Source of the DNA: G963665975 sp963665975
GTDB taxonomy: Bacteria; Bacteroidota; Rhodothermia; Rhodothermales; Bin80
NCBI GenBank assembly: GCA_963665975.1
Contig: OY762508.1
Location: 1,612,001-1,676,000 of the forward strand
Length of the DNA: 64,000 nt
Direction of reading: 5' to 3'
Position numbers and translations under genes: made by a program. The notes under the pieces are model-generated. The model saw only the letters and a program-made list of their open reading frames with translations. It had not been told where the DNA came from and searched no databases. Positions 51,958 to 62,000 of the stretch are shown here, piece after piece. Each line of letters opens with the position of its first letter. Positions within the stretch are counted from its first letter, which is position 1.

Positions 51958-54717
51958 ATGATTCGTTATGCTGCGATTCTCATTGCGGCCATCCTTGTGC
52001 CTACGGCCCTGCCGGCCCAATCGCAACCCGCTCACAGTGGCGATTCGCTGGCGTTAGTGGCGTTTTACAATGGCCTTAGTGCCGGTCATCCCAGCAACTG
52101 GCTGCAAGGGTCGGTTAGCAGTTGGCAGGGTGTATCTTTGAATGATCCGGGAAGAGTATCTCGCTTAGAATTGCGTAATAGGGGGCTTGCAGGTCCGATC
52201 TCGTCGGAATTGGGACAGTTGAGCAACTTGTGGAGGTTGACCCTAAGCGACAACCAGTTGACCGGACCATTGCCGCCAGAATGGAGGCAGTTGCACTGGT
52301 TGAGAGAGTTGCATCTAGACGGCAACCGATTGACCGGGCCGTTGCCAACGGAATGGGGGCAGTTGAGCAGTTTGGAAGAGTTGACCTTAAGCGACAACCA
52401 GTTGACCGGACCATTGCCGCCAGAATGGAGGCAGTTGCACTGGTTGAGAGAGTTGCATCTAGACGGCAACCAGTTGACCGGGCCGCTGCCAACAGAATGG
52501 GGGCAGTTGACCGGCACGAGCCGGTTACCCATCCGGTTGAACCTGGCCCGCAACCAGTTAAGCGGGCCATTGCCAACAGAATGGAGTCAGTTGAGCAGGT
52601 TGGAAAACTTGAACCTAAGCGGCAACCAGTTAAGCGGGCTATTGCCGTCGGAATGGTGGCAGTTGAGCAGGTTGGAGGGGTTGCACCTAGATGGCAACCA
52701 GTTGACCGGGCCGTTGCCAACGGAATGGTGGCAGTTGCACAGGTTGATAGATTTGAACCTAAGCGGCAACCAATTGACTGGGGCCTTACCGCCGGAATGG
52801 GGGCAGTTGCCCATCTTGTATTACTTGACCCTAGCCCACAACCAGTTGGCTGGGGCCTTGCCGTCGGAATGGGGGCAGTTGAGCAGGTTGTTGGGGTTGG
52901 ACCTATCCGACAACCAGTTGACCGGGCCGCTGCCGCCGGAATGGGGACAGTTTCGCGGCACGAGCCGAATTCCCCTCCGGTTGAACTTGAGCGGTAACCA
53001 GTTAAGCGGGCCGTTGCCAATGGAATGGGGGCAGTTGAGCCACTTGTGGAGGTTGGACCTATCCTACAACCAGTTGACCGGGCCGCTGCCACCAGAATGG
53101 AGTCAGTTGACCAGCGCGAGCCGGTCAGCCATCCAGTTGAACCTGGCCCGCAACCAGTTAAGTGGGCCGTTGCCAATGGAATGGGGGCAGTTGAGCCACT
53201 TAAGCTGGTTGAACCTAAGCGACAACCAGTTGACCGGACCGTTGCCAACAGAATGGAGTCAGTTGACCAGCGCGAGCCGGTCAGCCATCCAGTTGAACCT
53301 GGCCCGCAACCAGTTAAGTGGGCCGTTGCCAATGGAATGGGGGCAGTTGAGCCACTTATCCTGGTTGAACCTAAGCGGCAACCAGTTGACCGGGCCGTTG
53401 CCAACGGAATGGGGGCAGTTGAGCAGATTGGAAGAATTGTACCTAAGTGGCAACCAGTTGACCGGGTTACCGGATTTGACGGCGTTGAATTCAATCGATA
53501 GCCTGTCTGTAGCGAACAATCGCTTGAATTTCGAGGATTTGGAGCCTAATGCGACCCTATTCGACTACATAGAGCAATACGCCCCGCAGGATTCAATAGC
53601 TACCCTGCTGCACGGGGCCAACGACGACACCGATATCATCCTCACCGTTGCCACGGGCGGCAACCAGAACACGTATCAGTGGCACATGAACGGAGACGTC
53701 CTAGCCGGCGCTGTGTCGTCCGAACTCCGTCTGTCCAGCCCCACCCCACCCGCCGATTACCATGCCACCGTTATGAACGCGTTGCTTCCTGGCTTAACGC
53801 TTGCCAGCCGACCGTTCGCCGTAACCAGTGTATTTGACTCGCTGGCCCTCGCTGTCATCTATAAGGCCACTGGCGGAACCGATTGGCAAGACAACACCGG
53901 ATGGCTGCAGGCTCCGGTATCTCAATGGCAAGGTGTTCACCTTAACACCGCAAACCGCGTAAGCCGGCTTGACCTTGCCGACCAGGGCCTTGCTGGGGCC
54001 CTGCCCCAGGCCGCAAGCCACCTGTCTGCACTCACGCTCTTGTCTCTGCAGCGCAATTTTCTGGACGGACTACCGGATCTCTCTGTGTTACCCATAATCA
54101 ACGCAGTAGATGTATCGTATAACCGCCTTACGTTCGGTGCCCTGGAAACCAGTGGGCTGCTCAACAGCAACGTGGCCGCGTTTCGTTACGCTCCGCAGGA
54201 TTCCATTGCCCTTGGCATGCGGCGTACCGCTTCGGAGGTCATTTTCCGCGTGGACACCCCAGGCAGCCAGAACCAGTATCAGTGGTACCGCGACGGCCAA
54301 GCCATTGCCGGCGCAGATTCAACCGAGCTCCGTACCGGCATTGCTGACCCGCGTGCCGTATATCACGTCACCGTTACCGACTCACGCTACCCAGACCTTG
54401 TGCTAGTGAGCAGACGCCTGGCTTCGACGTACACTCCCACCGCAGTCGCACCGACTACGTATCAATTGCTGCCGAACTATCCTAACCCGTTTGTCGGTGT
54501 AACCCTGATTCCGTTCAGTCTTGCTGAATCGGCCCATGTCCGCCTTACCGTGTTGGACCTGCTGGGTCGCACCGTAGAAACGTTGCTCGACGCTGTGATG
54601 TCAGCGGGGCACCATTACGTATCTTTTGATGGCGCAGCCCTGGCCCCGAGCTTGTATTATTATCGTATTCAGGCAGGCCCTTTCCAGCATGTGCAGTCGA
54701 TGACTCGCTTGCACTGA
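51958..54717 (+). CDS. Secreted leucine-rich-repeat protein with T9SS sorting domain
   Basis: A protein of 919 residues. The ATG at 51958 gives a signal peptide (IRYAAILIAAILVPTALPAQ). An N-terminal LRR cap (about 25-80, SNWLQGSVSSWQGVSL) is followed by about 17 repeats of L-x-x-N-Q-L-[ST]-G-x-L-P-x-E-W-x-Q-L type. Units are 24 residues, with four 28-residue variants carrying inserts such as TSASRSAIQL. A second cap/LRR-like unit (DWQDNTGWLQAPVSQWQGV) and two copies of an Ig-like module (YQWHMNGDVLAGA, YQWYRDGQAIAGA) come next. The C-terminus (LLPNYPNPFVGVTLIPFSLA) is a type IX secretion sorting domain, so it should be surface-attached or released. Confidence 0.92.
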   Translation: MIRYAAILIAAILVPTALPAQSQPAHSGDSLALVAFYNGLSAGHPSNWLQGSVSSWQGVSLNDPGRVSRLELRNRGLAGPISSELGQLSNLWRLTLSDNQLTGPLPPEWRQLHWLRELHLDGNRLTGPLPTEWGQLSSLEELTLSDNQLTGPLPPEWRQLHWLRELHLDGNQLTGPLPTEWGQLTGTSRLPIRLNLARNQLSGPLPTEWSQLSRLENLNLSGNQLSGLLPSEWWQLSRLEGLHLDGNQLTGPLPTEWWQLHRLIDLNLSGNQLTGALPPEWGQLPILYYLTLAHNQLAGALPSEWGQLSRLLGLDLSDNQLTGPLPPEWGQFRGTSRIPLRLNLSGNQLSGPLPMEWGQLSHLWRLDLSYNQLTGPLPPEWSQLTSASRSAIQLNLARNQLSGPLPMEWGQLSHLSWLNLSDNQLTGPLPTEWSQLTSASRSAIQLNLARNQLSGPLPMEWGQLSHLSWLNLSGNQLTGPLPTEWGQLSRLEELYLSGNQLTGLPDLTALNSIDSLSVANNRLNFEDLEPNATLFDYIEQYAPQDSIATLLHGANDDTDIILTVATGGNQNTYQWHMNGDVLAGAVSSELRLSSPTPPADYHATVMNALLPGLTLASRPFAVTSVFDSLALAVIYKATGGTDWQDNTGWLQAPVSQWQGVHLNTANRVSRLDLADQGLAGALPQAASHLSALTLLSLQRNFLDGLPDLSVLPIINAVDVSYNRLTFGALETSGLLNSNVAAFRYAPQDSIALGMRRTASEVIFRVDTPGSQNQYQWYRDGQAIAGADSTELRTGIADPRAVYHVTVTDSRYPDLVLVSRRLASTYTPTAVAPTTYQLLPNYPNPFVGVTLIPFSLAESAHVRLTVLDLLGRTVETLLDAVMSAGHHYVSFDGAALAPSLYYYRIQAGPFQHVQSMTRLH
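52237..52524 (+). repeat. 144-bp tandem duplication inside the LRR gene
   Basis: Two 144-bp units (52237-52380 and 52381-52524), each encoding two 24-residue LRRs, are nearly identical at the DNA level, including third codon positions. This points to recent duplication or homogenisation. Confidence 0.85.
53101..53412 (+). repeat. 156-bp tandem duplication inside the LRR gene
   Basis: Two 156-bp units (53101-53256 and 53257-53412) each encode one 28-residue and one 24-residue LRR. They differ at only a few positions. With the 144-bp pair they show that unit number in this gene can change by recombination without loss of frame. Confidence 0.85.
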
Positions 54718-55197
54718 TTTTTGTACTCATTCTGGTCGCTGATCGTACGCAATCAATACGGCTCTTCGACCCCGATGGCCCTACAATACCAGGTATGTAA
54801 TTCCCCAAGTAATGAACCACGGTTGGTAGGGCTAAGCGCAGAACACGCATATGCTGTCAGATATAGTCCGTTCCCACAAGTAATGATCTACGAGCGCTTG
54901 GAGATGCGGTTGTGAAGAAACCAGTTCTCTTCAACGGCAACCTCCGATTATGTCTGATTTACGGGTCTGTTGTGGTCACCTGCTTCATTTGGGATCGCAG
55001 GCGTACTTCCTGTACCCTTGGATTCCGTTAGCTCGGTTCGGTTCACGCAGCTCACCCGCCAGGCAGCCCCGGTCAATTTCAATCAAAGCAAAACCAAACG
55101 CAACTGGCTAACGCTTCCACTTGAGCATGGATCTTATGACGCTCTGGATCGTCATGAGTATGGTAATTTTGTATCCGCGCAGAACACGGAGGGCGCC
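54718..55197 (+). other. Intergenic region after the LRR gene
   Basis: About 480 bases without a credible gene. It contains the second copy of the 40-bp repeat (55068-55107) and, just before the next gene, a good Shine-Dalgarno-like GGAGGG. No terminator was recognised after the LRR stop. Confidence 0.5.
55068..55107 (+). repeat. 40-bp direct repeat, copy 2
   Basis: This is the same element as 51579-51618, with two substitutions in its first half. It precedes the plug-domain lipoprotein by about 90 bases. The two copies bracket a segment of about 3.5 kb holding the IS256 remnant and the LRR gene. Confidence 0.85.
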
Positions 55198-55695
55198 ATG
55201 TTCCAGTTCAACGCAGGAATTCGCACGATACTGCCGATCTCTATTGTGGTGCTCGCCTTCCTTTTTATCGGATGCCATACGTCTGGCACGGCCATTAGTG
55301 AGGAGACTAGTGAAGAGAAAGTCGCTGTGGGGTATGGCCTGCAGGACCGAAAAACGGTGACCGGATCCATCAGCCACGTAAATCCGGACAAGGAGCTGCG
55401 CCAGATCACGCGTGTGGAGCAACTACTGGACCGCATTCCCGGCGTGCTGGTGCAACGATCCCCGGGAGGCGGATTCCACGTGCTGATCAGGGGGGCGACC
55501 TCGATCTACGGCAGCAACGAGCCGCTCTATGTGGTCGACGGAGCCACCGTCCATGTGGACCCGAGCCGTGGGCTGTATTGGCTGAATCCGCTGGATGTCA
55601 AGTCCATCGATGTGCTCAAGGATGCCAGTGCGACGGCCATCTACGGGTCCCGTGGCGCGAGCGGCGTCATTATCATAAAGACGCGCCGCCAATAG
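55198..55695 (+). CDS. Stand-alone TonB-receptor plug-domain lipoprotein
   Basis: A 165-residue protein from the ATG at 55198, seven bases after GGAGGG. The N-terminal signal ends in a lipobox (LAFLFIGC). The rest is one plug domain with SusC-like blocks: VEQLLDRIPGVLVQRSPGGG, VLIRGATSIYGSNEPLYVVDG, LDVKSIDVLKDASATAIYGS and RGASGVIIIKTR. It ends exactly where a barrel would begin. There is no frameshift and the stop is followed by another gene, so this is a true small protein. Its role is unknown; it could bind or gate a partner surface protein. Confidence 0.85.
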   Translation: MFQFNAGIRTILPISIVVLAFLFIGCHTSGTAISEETSEEKVAVGYGLQDRKTVTGSISHVNPDKELRQITRVEQLLDRIPGVLVQRSPGGGFHVLIRGATSIYGSNEPLYVVDGATVHVDPSRGLYWLNPLDVKSIDVLKDASATAIYGSRGASGVIIIKTRRQ

Positions 55696-55700
55696 CGCGC

Positions 55701-58700
55701 TTATTCGAACGGGAATGTCAGGATCAGCGGCGCATCATTGTTGCGCGCTATGAGCACGGCCTGCCCGTGGCCGTCCAGGCGCATCAAGCGCATGGCGCGG
55801 ACCTCGCCCCGGATGCGGAGCCCCGTTTCATGCATGGGCCGGGTCGTGAAGGAACCCGCACCATTGCCGACCAGCAGCGTCCCGTAATCGGCGTCATACC
55901 TGCCCTGCACGGTATTGACGCCAAAAAAATTGCCGGCCGTCAATACATCCATATGCCCATCTCCGGTGAAATCATGGGCGAGCATGCTCATCACGGGTGA
56001 CCATTGGGTGCTGCGAGGCAATGCCTGCCTGCGAAACTCGCCCGCCCCGCTGTTTTCGAGATACACGGAAGCGAAGGTGTCCACACGCCGCCGGCTACTG
56101 GCCGCCAGCGCTCCCGGTTCAAAGAGATCCTCGAGCGTCGCCTCCGCATAGGAGCCATAGGTTGGCAGCCTGGGGGCCCACCCTGGCAATTGCTTGAAAA
56201 GCGGATCCCTGCGCGCCCACGTATAGGAGCGCCCGTCTCGCTCTTCGATAATGATGGGATCCACGGACCCGTTGCTATCAAAATCGTAGGTGATCAGATC
56301 CAGCGGTGCTGACAAGGTCGTGTTGGCGCCAAGGTTTCCCGCAATCAGATCGATGTCTCCATCCGCATCCACATCATCGGCCAGTACACTCGTCCACCAC
56401 CCTCCGGTGGCCGGAAGACTGGCATCCTCCAGCACCCCTCCGCTATCCGTCAGAATGGTTATCGGCATCCACTCCCCTACGAGCACGAGATCCGGGCCGT
56501 CACTACCGGTCACATCTGCCCAGACGCACCCGGTTACCATGCCCGCGGTAAGGAGCGCGGGCGCCTTTTGCTCCGTGACATCCGTGAACGTTCCCGTCCC
56601 GTCGTTTTCCAGTAACCGGCTCGCGGGGCGCTCGCCGTAGGCGCCGGGAACCGAGCGACTGCCCACGAAGAGGTCCGTGTCTCCATCGTCGTCGTAGTCT
56701 GCCGGGGCCACGCAACTGCCGTCGGCCCTTATGCCCGGGATGCTGCCATGAGACCTGCTGAAATCACCTGACCCATCGTTTACGTAAAGCCGATCCTCGA
56801 GCTCCGCATCCGCGGACGTGTGTTGCCCGCCGCCGCTTACCACGTAGAGGTCCCTGTCACCATCGCCTTCCACATCGAGGAAGGCGGCGTCCACGTCTTC
56901 GTGAACATCGTCTGGAAAGGGCACAGGCGAAAACTCCCCGCCGCGCTGCTGGATGAACAGCACGCCTTTCTGGCCGTGGGCGCCACCGAGATAGAAATCG
57001 TCCAGCCCGTCCCCGTTCACATCAGCGACCGCCAGCGCCGGTCCCTCTGTGGAGAGCCTGTGCGGGATCAGGGGTTGCGCGTCGTAGTCTTCGTACTCGT
57101 TTTCGCGGTGACCCGCGCCAGGGGGTGTTTCTGGCGTGAACTCCTGGAAAAGCGTAGGCGACTCCTGGTATTTCGCATACCTGTACGTCCCTTTCGCATC
57201 CTCCTGCCTGAGCACGACAAGCGTGTCCGCTTCGACGCCTTCGAGGCGCTGGAATCCGCCACCCGGCCAGATGACCAATAGGGAGTCGAGCACCGGTGCA
57301 CTTCCCAGCCCAAAAACTAGCGTGTGGTCGACCGATGACTGGAACCCGCGCGTCGGTATCTGCTCCTGATACAGGCGCATGCCATCGGTAAACAGGATGA
57401 CCTTCGCACCCACTCCCGTGGTATTCGCACCCTCGCCCTGCAGGCGCACACGCAGCGAGTGGTTGCCCATCACATTATTGCGATAGAGGAGCGCGGGGGC
57501 ATCGATGTTGTTCACTGCCAGATCCATATCGCCGTCCCCGTCCAGATCCCCGTATGCCGCACCGTTGGAAAAGCCCTGCGCACCCAATCCCCACTCCTGC
57601 GTCCGGTCCGCAAATGTGGCGTCGCCGTTATTCCGAAATGCAACGTTTGCGATAGACAGCGTCGGCATTCTCCGCGTGACGGCCAGTTGCTCCTGTGCTG
57701 TGCCCTCGTGCAGAATCTGCTGCGTGCGCGGCTCGGAGACGTGCTCGATATAGTCCAGATCATTGGGGCGGCCGGGTATGCCGTTTGTGACGTACAGGTC
57801 TTTCCAGCCATCATGGTCCAGGTCGACGAGGAGCCCCGCCCAACTCCAGTCGGTGGCGTGAATGCCTGCATAGGCCCCGATTTCGCTGAACAGTGGAAGG
57901 CCTTCGTGATCCTTGCCCCGGTGGATCTGCAACGTGTTGCGCGCCACCTGCGGTGCGTATCCAAAATTCCGTTTGATCCGCGCGAGATCGTCTGCCTCCG
58001 GCCCTCCCGATGCGCGATAGGTGGCAATATCCGGCGGCAGCATGTCGAGCGCAGCAATATCCACGCGGCCGTCATTGTTGATATCGCCAATGTCCACTCC
58101 CATGGTCGACCGGCTGGTGTGGCCGATCACGCGCTGTAGCACCTCGGAGAACGTGCCGTCTGTATTGTTAATGTAGAGGTAGTCGTTCTCGTGAAAATCA
58201 TTGCCTACGTAGATGTCTGGCCAGCCGTCATGGTTCATATCGCTGACGGCGAGGCCGAGGCCGTATCCCAGTGCGCTGCTGTATATCCCGGCCTCCGAAG
58301 TCACATTCGTAAACCAGCCGCCATCGTTCCGATATAACCGGTCGCCGACCCTCGGTGCATCCACGATGCGACGCCACGCCTGTACGAAGGATTCTCTCGT
58401 ATGCACCGAATGGTTCAGCAGGTACATATCCAGATCTCCGTCCAGGTCATAGTCAAAGAAGGCTGCCTGGGTGGAGAGGCCCTGAAAATCCAACCCGTAG
58501 CCTGCAGCCTGCTCCGTAAATGTGTTGTCGCCCCCATTGATGAACAGTAGGTTATGCCCACTCCTGTCCAGGTACTGTACCTGCGAGACGTGGATATCGA
58601 GTAGCCCGTCGCCATTCACGTCTGCCATCGTGACGCCCGTAGACCATGCGTCCGGACTGCCACCGGTTCCCGAGACATCCGTGATGTCCTCAAATTGGAA

Positions 58701-59003
58701 GTCGCCCTTGTTGAGGTATAACCTGTTGGACCCCTGATTGGCCGTGAAGTACAAATCGGAAAGGCCGTCGTTGTTAATGTCACCGATGGCAACGCCTCCC
58801 CCGTCATAGAAATACAGGTACTCCAGGATGTTAAAATCCGCCTCTGCCCGGAGGCGATTTTCGAAGGATACTCCGGTCACCCGCGATGGCATCTGTGAGA
58901 ATAGCATGTCGCCTGTCGGTCCTTTGCTACAGGCGGCGGACAACAGCACCAAGCCGATCGTAGCAAGCCGACCGCGGCAGAGACGAACAGTCTCATTCTT
59001 CAT
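55701..59003 (-). CDS. CRTAC1-type FG-GAP/VCBS repeat lipoprotein with ASPIC/UnbV domain (1)
   Basis: A 1,100-residue exported protein with lipoprotein signal VLLSAACSKG. Many FG-GAP/VCBS repeats (D-x-N-x-D-G-x-x-D type calcium loops, for example VAIGDINNDGLSDLYFTANQ) form one or two beta-propellers. An ASPIC/UnbV domain lies at about residues 545-630 (GVGAKVILFTDGMRLYQEQI, then RGFQSSVDHTLVFGLG). A second set of VCBS repeats follows to the end. This is the last gene of a minus-strand operon and overlaps its upstream neighbour by 11 bases. Members of the family are surface proteins of unknown ligand. Confidence 0.88.
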   Translation of the reverse strand: MKNETVRLCRGRLATIGLVLLSAACSKGPTGDMLFSQMPSRVTGVSFENRLRAEADFNILEYLYFYDGGGVAIGDINNDGLSDLYFTANQGSNRLYLNKGDFQFEDITDVSGTGGSPDAWSTGVTMADVNGDGLLDIHVSQVQYLDRSGHNLLFINGGDNTFTEQAAGYGLDFQGLSTQAAFFDYDLDGDLDMYLLNHSVHTRESFVQAWRRIVDAPRVGDRLYRNDGGWFTNVTSEAGIYSSALGYGLGLAVSDMNHDGWPDIYVGNDFHENDYLYINNTDGTFSEVLQRVIGHTSRSTMGVDIGDINNDGRVDIAALDMLPPDIATYRASGGPEADDLARIKRNFGYAPQVARNTLQIHRGKDHEGLPLFSEIGAYAGIHATDWSWAGLLVDLDHDGWKDLYVTNGIPGRPNDLDYIEHVSEPRTQQILHEGTAQEQLAVTRRMPTLSIANVAFRNNGDATFADRTQEWGLGAQGFSNGAAYGDLDGDGDMDLAVNNIDAPALLYRNNVMGNHSLRVRLQGEGANTTGVGAKVILFTDGMRLYQEQIPTRGFQSSVDHTLVFGLGSAPVLDSLLVIWPGGGFQRLEGVEADTLVVLRQEDAKGTYRYAKYQESPTLFQEFTPETPPGAGHRENEYEDYDAQPLIPHRLSTEGPALAVADVNGDGLDDFYLGGAHGQKGVLFIQQRGGEFSPVPFPDDVHEDVDAAFLDVEGDGDRDLYVVSGGGQHTSADAELEDRLYVNDGSGDFSRSHGSIPGIRADGSCVAPADYDDDGDTDLFVGSRSVPGAYGERPASRLLENDGTGTFTDVTEQKAPALLTAGMVTGCVWADVTGSDGPDLVLVGEWMPITILTDSGGVLEDASLPATGGWWTSVLADDVDADGDIDLIAGNLGANTTLSAPLDLITYDFDSNGSVDPIIIEERDGRSYTWARRDPLFKQLPGWAPRLPTYGSYAEATLEDLFEPGALAASSRRRVDTFASVYLENSGAGEFRRQALPRSTQWSPVMSMLAHDFTGDGHMDVLTAGNFFGVNTVQGRYDADYGTLLVGNGAGSFTTRPMHETGLRIRGEVRAMRLMRLDGHGQAVLIARNNDAPLILTFPFE

Positions 59004-62000
59004 GGGCGAATACGAGAAGGGAGTCGTTATTCCGGGCTACCACCAACAGTGAGCGACCGCCTGCCACGACGGGTTCGATTCGGCGAATGGGTCCCGTAAG
59101 CCAGAATCCGGTTTCTGCAAACGGCAACGTTCGTAGCCCTTCGGGCCCGGTTTCAAGGACGACTCCGAAGCTCGCATCATAGCGGCCGACCTCCGGTTTC
59201 GTTTCGTAGAGATTGCCGCCCATCAGGATTTCCTGGTCACCGTCGCCGTTGATGTCGTGTATCGTAATGGCGTACATCGGCGCCAGTTGTGCTTCATCGG
59301 GCAGGGGCTCCAGGCGAAACCGTCCCGTCCCGTCGTTCCACGCCACCAGACTGCGCAACTCCTGCGCTTCCAGGTGGACCGCTCGGCTTAGCTGTTCTTC
59401 GGAGAAAATGTCCTGCACCGTCTTTCCCGCAAACGACGCATAGGTGGGAAACATCCGCACCAGATAGGGCAATTGCTCTACGAGGTCGTGCCGTAGCGAC
59501 AGTGGATATTGCAGGCCATCGCGATACACGGCGAGAACCTGCTCCACTGTCCCGTTGCGATCAAAATCGTCCACCCACATTGCGACGGGCGCCTCCGGCG
59601 AGGCCTTGATGCGCGAATTCAATCCGTGATTGGCGCCAATCAGATCGATGTCCCCGTCTCCGTCCAGGTCGCCCGCTGCCAGCGCGTGCCACCAGCCGGT
59701 GGTGCCGCCGAGCCCGGCGGCTGCCGTTATATTGACCAGTGTCCCGTCCTGATTCTCAAACAGGGTTAGCGGCATCCATTCCCCCGCGATCAGGAGATCG
59801 GGATCCGCATCGCCATCGATGTCCGCCCACTGGCTATCGGTGATGAGCCCCAATTCCCGAAGCTCCCCGGCACGGGCGTCCGTCATTTCGGTAAACTTGC
59901 CCGATCCATCATTAATGAGCAGGTGTCCATCTGCCGGCTGCCCATATGCAAACGGGCGCATGCGTGCGCCGACGAACAGGTCTGTATCGCCGTCCGCATC
60001 CATGTCAGCAGCCGCGATGCTCCCTGTAGGCTCGAACCCCGTAACAGCTGACAGTAACATCACCTCAGATCGGGCCAGGCGGCCTGCGCCATCATTCAGG
60101 TACAAACGATCCAGCAGCGCGGAGCTGCTGCCGGGGAGTTCGCTGCCACCGCTCGCCACCAGGAGATCGTGATCTCCATCGCCATCTGCATCAAACCACA
60201 AACAGTCGGTATCCTCCGCAATTGCGTCTCCACCCATGACTCCTGCATCCACGAAGCGCCCGGAGGGTGTCTGCGCGAAAAGGGCTCCCGGCTGATCCCT
60301 GGCGCCTCCCAGATAGAGATCGACATGCCCATCCTGGTTTGCATCTCCGACGCAAACCGGTGGTCCCTCTGTCGATCGCATGTGGAACAGCAGGGGCTGG
60401 CGGTCAAAATCGTTGTGCACATTCTCGCGGTGCCGCCAGGCAAGGCCCAGGTCCGCCGGGTTGATGGGCTCAAGTACAGCAACTACGGACTGCGCCCCGG
60501 CATAGGTGCCGGGAGTCCCGCCATAGGTCAGGGTCACCATACGATTCGTTGCGACCTCGCGCAGCACCCGGGTCTTGCCATCCGGCCACCGCACGACAAG
60601 AGAATCAAGCCGCTCCGCCGGCAGACCCACATGTAACACTGGATCCACACTGGACTGGAAGCCGCGCGCCGGCTGTTGTTCAACGTACCACTGCCGGCCC
60701 CCTTGCCATGCCGTGACCTGCGCCCCGACGGCTGACGTGTTGCCGGCAGGTCCCTGGAGGCGGATGCGTAACCAGTGCCGGTCCGGATAAAGCTCTGTTG
60801 CCTGGTTCCGGTACACGAAGGGCCTCATGTTCACATTGTTCACTACCAGATCCAAGTCCCCGTCGTTGTCCAGATCTCCGTAAGCGGACCCATTGGAAAA
60901 CCCTGGTTCGGCAAGCCCCCAGTCTGTCGTCACGTCCTGGAAGCGCATGGCTGCACTGCCGGCGAACATGAAATTCGGTATAGGCTCGGAGGGGACCATG
61001 TCGATTAACGTCTTGAAGTCGACGGTGTCTTTGCCGATCAGTTCGTTCATTGTTTCCTCGTCGCGTATTTCGACGAGATAGTCTGCGTTGGTCAGGTCCT
61101 GATAGATCCCATTTGCCACGAACAGGTCCCGATATCCGTCGTGATCAAAATCGGCAATCAATGCGCCCCAGCTCCAATCGGTCGCCTCCACTCCGGTCAT
61201 GCGTCCTACTTCGCTAAAGGATACGGGCACCATGCCGGCGGAGCCTCTATTCAGATGTAGTGTGTTGCGCGTGAATTGGTGGTAATAATCGTCTCGCAGG
61301 TATGCCTGATACCGTTGCCAACTATCAAAGGATGTCACCGTCTTGAGGCGCAATTCTTGCTTCGGCAGCATATCGGTAACGAAAATATCCGGATATCCAT
61401 CCGCGTTCAGATCCGCCATATCCGCGCCCATCGCGGCGGCGCTGACGCTCCGTATGCTCTCTTCCAGCACTTCGGCAAACGTGCCATCCCGATTATTCAG
61501 GTAAAGGTAGTCGCGCTCAAAAAAGTCATTGGAGATATACAGGTCCAGCCAGCCATCACGATTCACATCGCCAGCCGATACGCCAAGTCCGAAGCCTATT
61601 TCGCTGCCGTAAATTCCAGCTTCCTCACTCACATCCTCGAAGTGTGGGTGACCGTTGGCGGTACCCGTGTTTTTGTAGAGGCGATCTCCGCCCGCGTGGT
61701 GCCGAAGGTGACGCGTATTCTCCTGCAGATCGAAGCTGCCAATATTTCGGTACGAATTATTGACCAGATACAAATCGAGATCCTGATCGCCGTCATAGTC
61801 AAGGAACGAACCATGGGTCGAATAGCCATCGTCCGCCAGGCCATATGTCTCCGCCATTTCAAGAAAGGTCGCGTCACCCTGATTAATGTAGAGTTCGTTC
61901 TTTCTGTCGTCGCCGGCTACGATTCCCGAGTTGCAGACATAGATGTCCAACAGACCATCGCCATTGAGGTCGACCATCGTGACGCCGGTGGACCATGCGT

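Noticed and set aside
52115..53494. Very long open frames on the minus strand and in another plus frame inside the LRR gene
   Set aside because: They arise because the 72-bp repeat unit lacks stops in several frames; the products are low-complexity repeats and the real frame has a signal peptide, LRR consensus and T9SS domain.
51579..55107. Integron attC-like or diversity-generating-retroelement interpretation of the LRR region and its flanking repeats
   Set aside because: No reverse transcriptase, integrase or template/variable repeat pair with adenine-specific changes was found; the repeats are short and lack the paired inverted core sites of attC.
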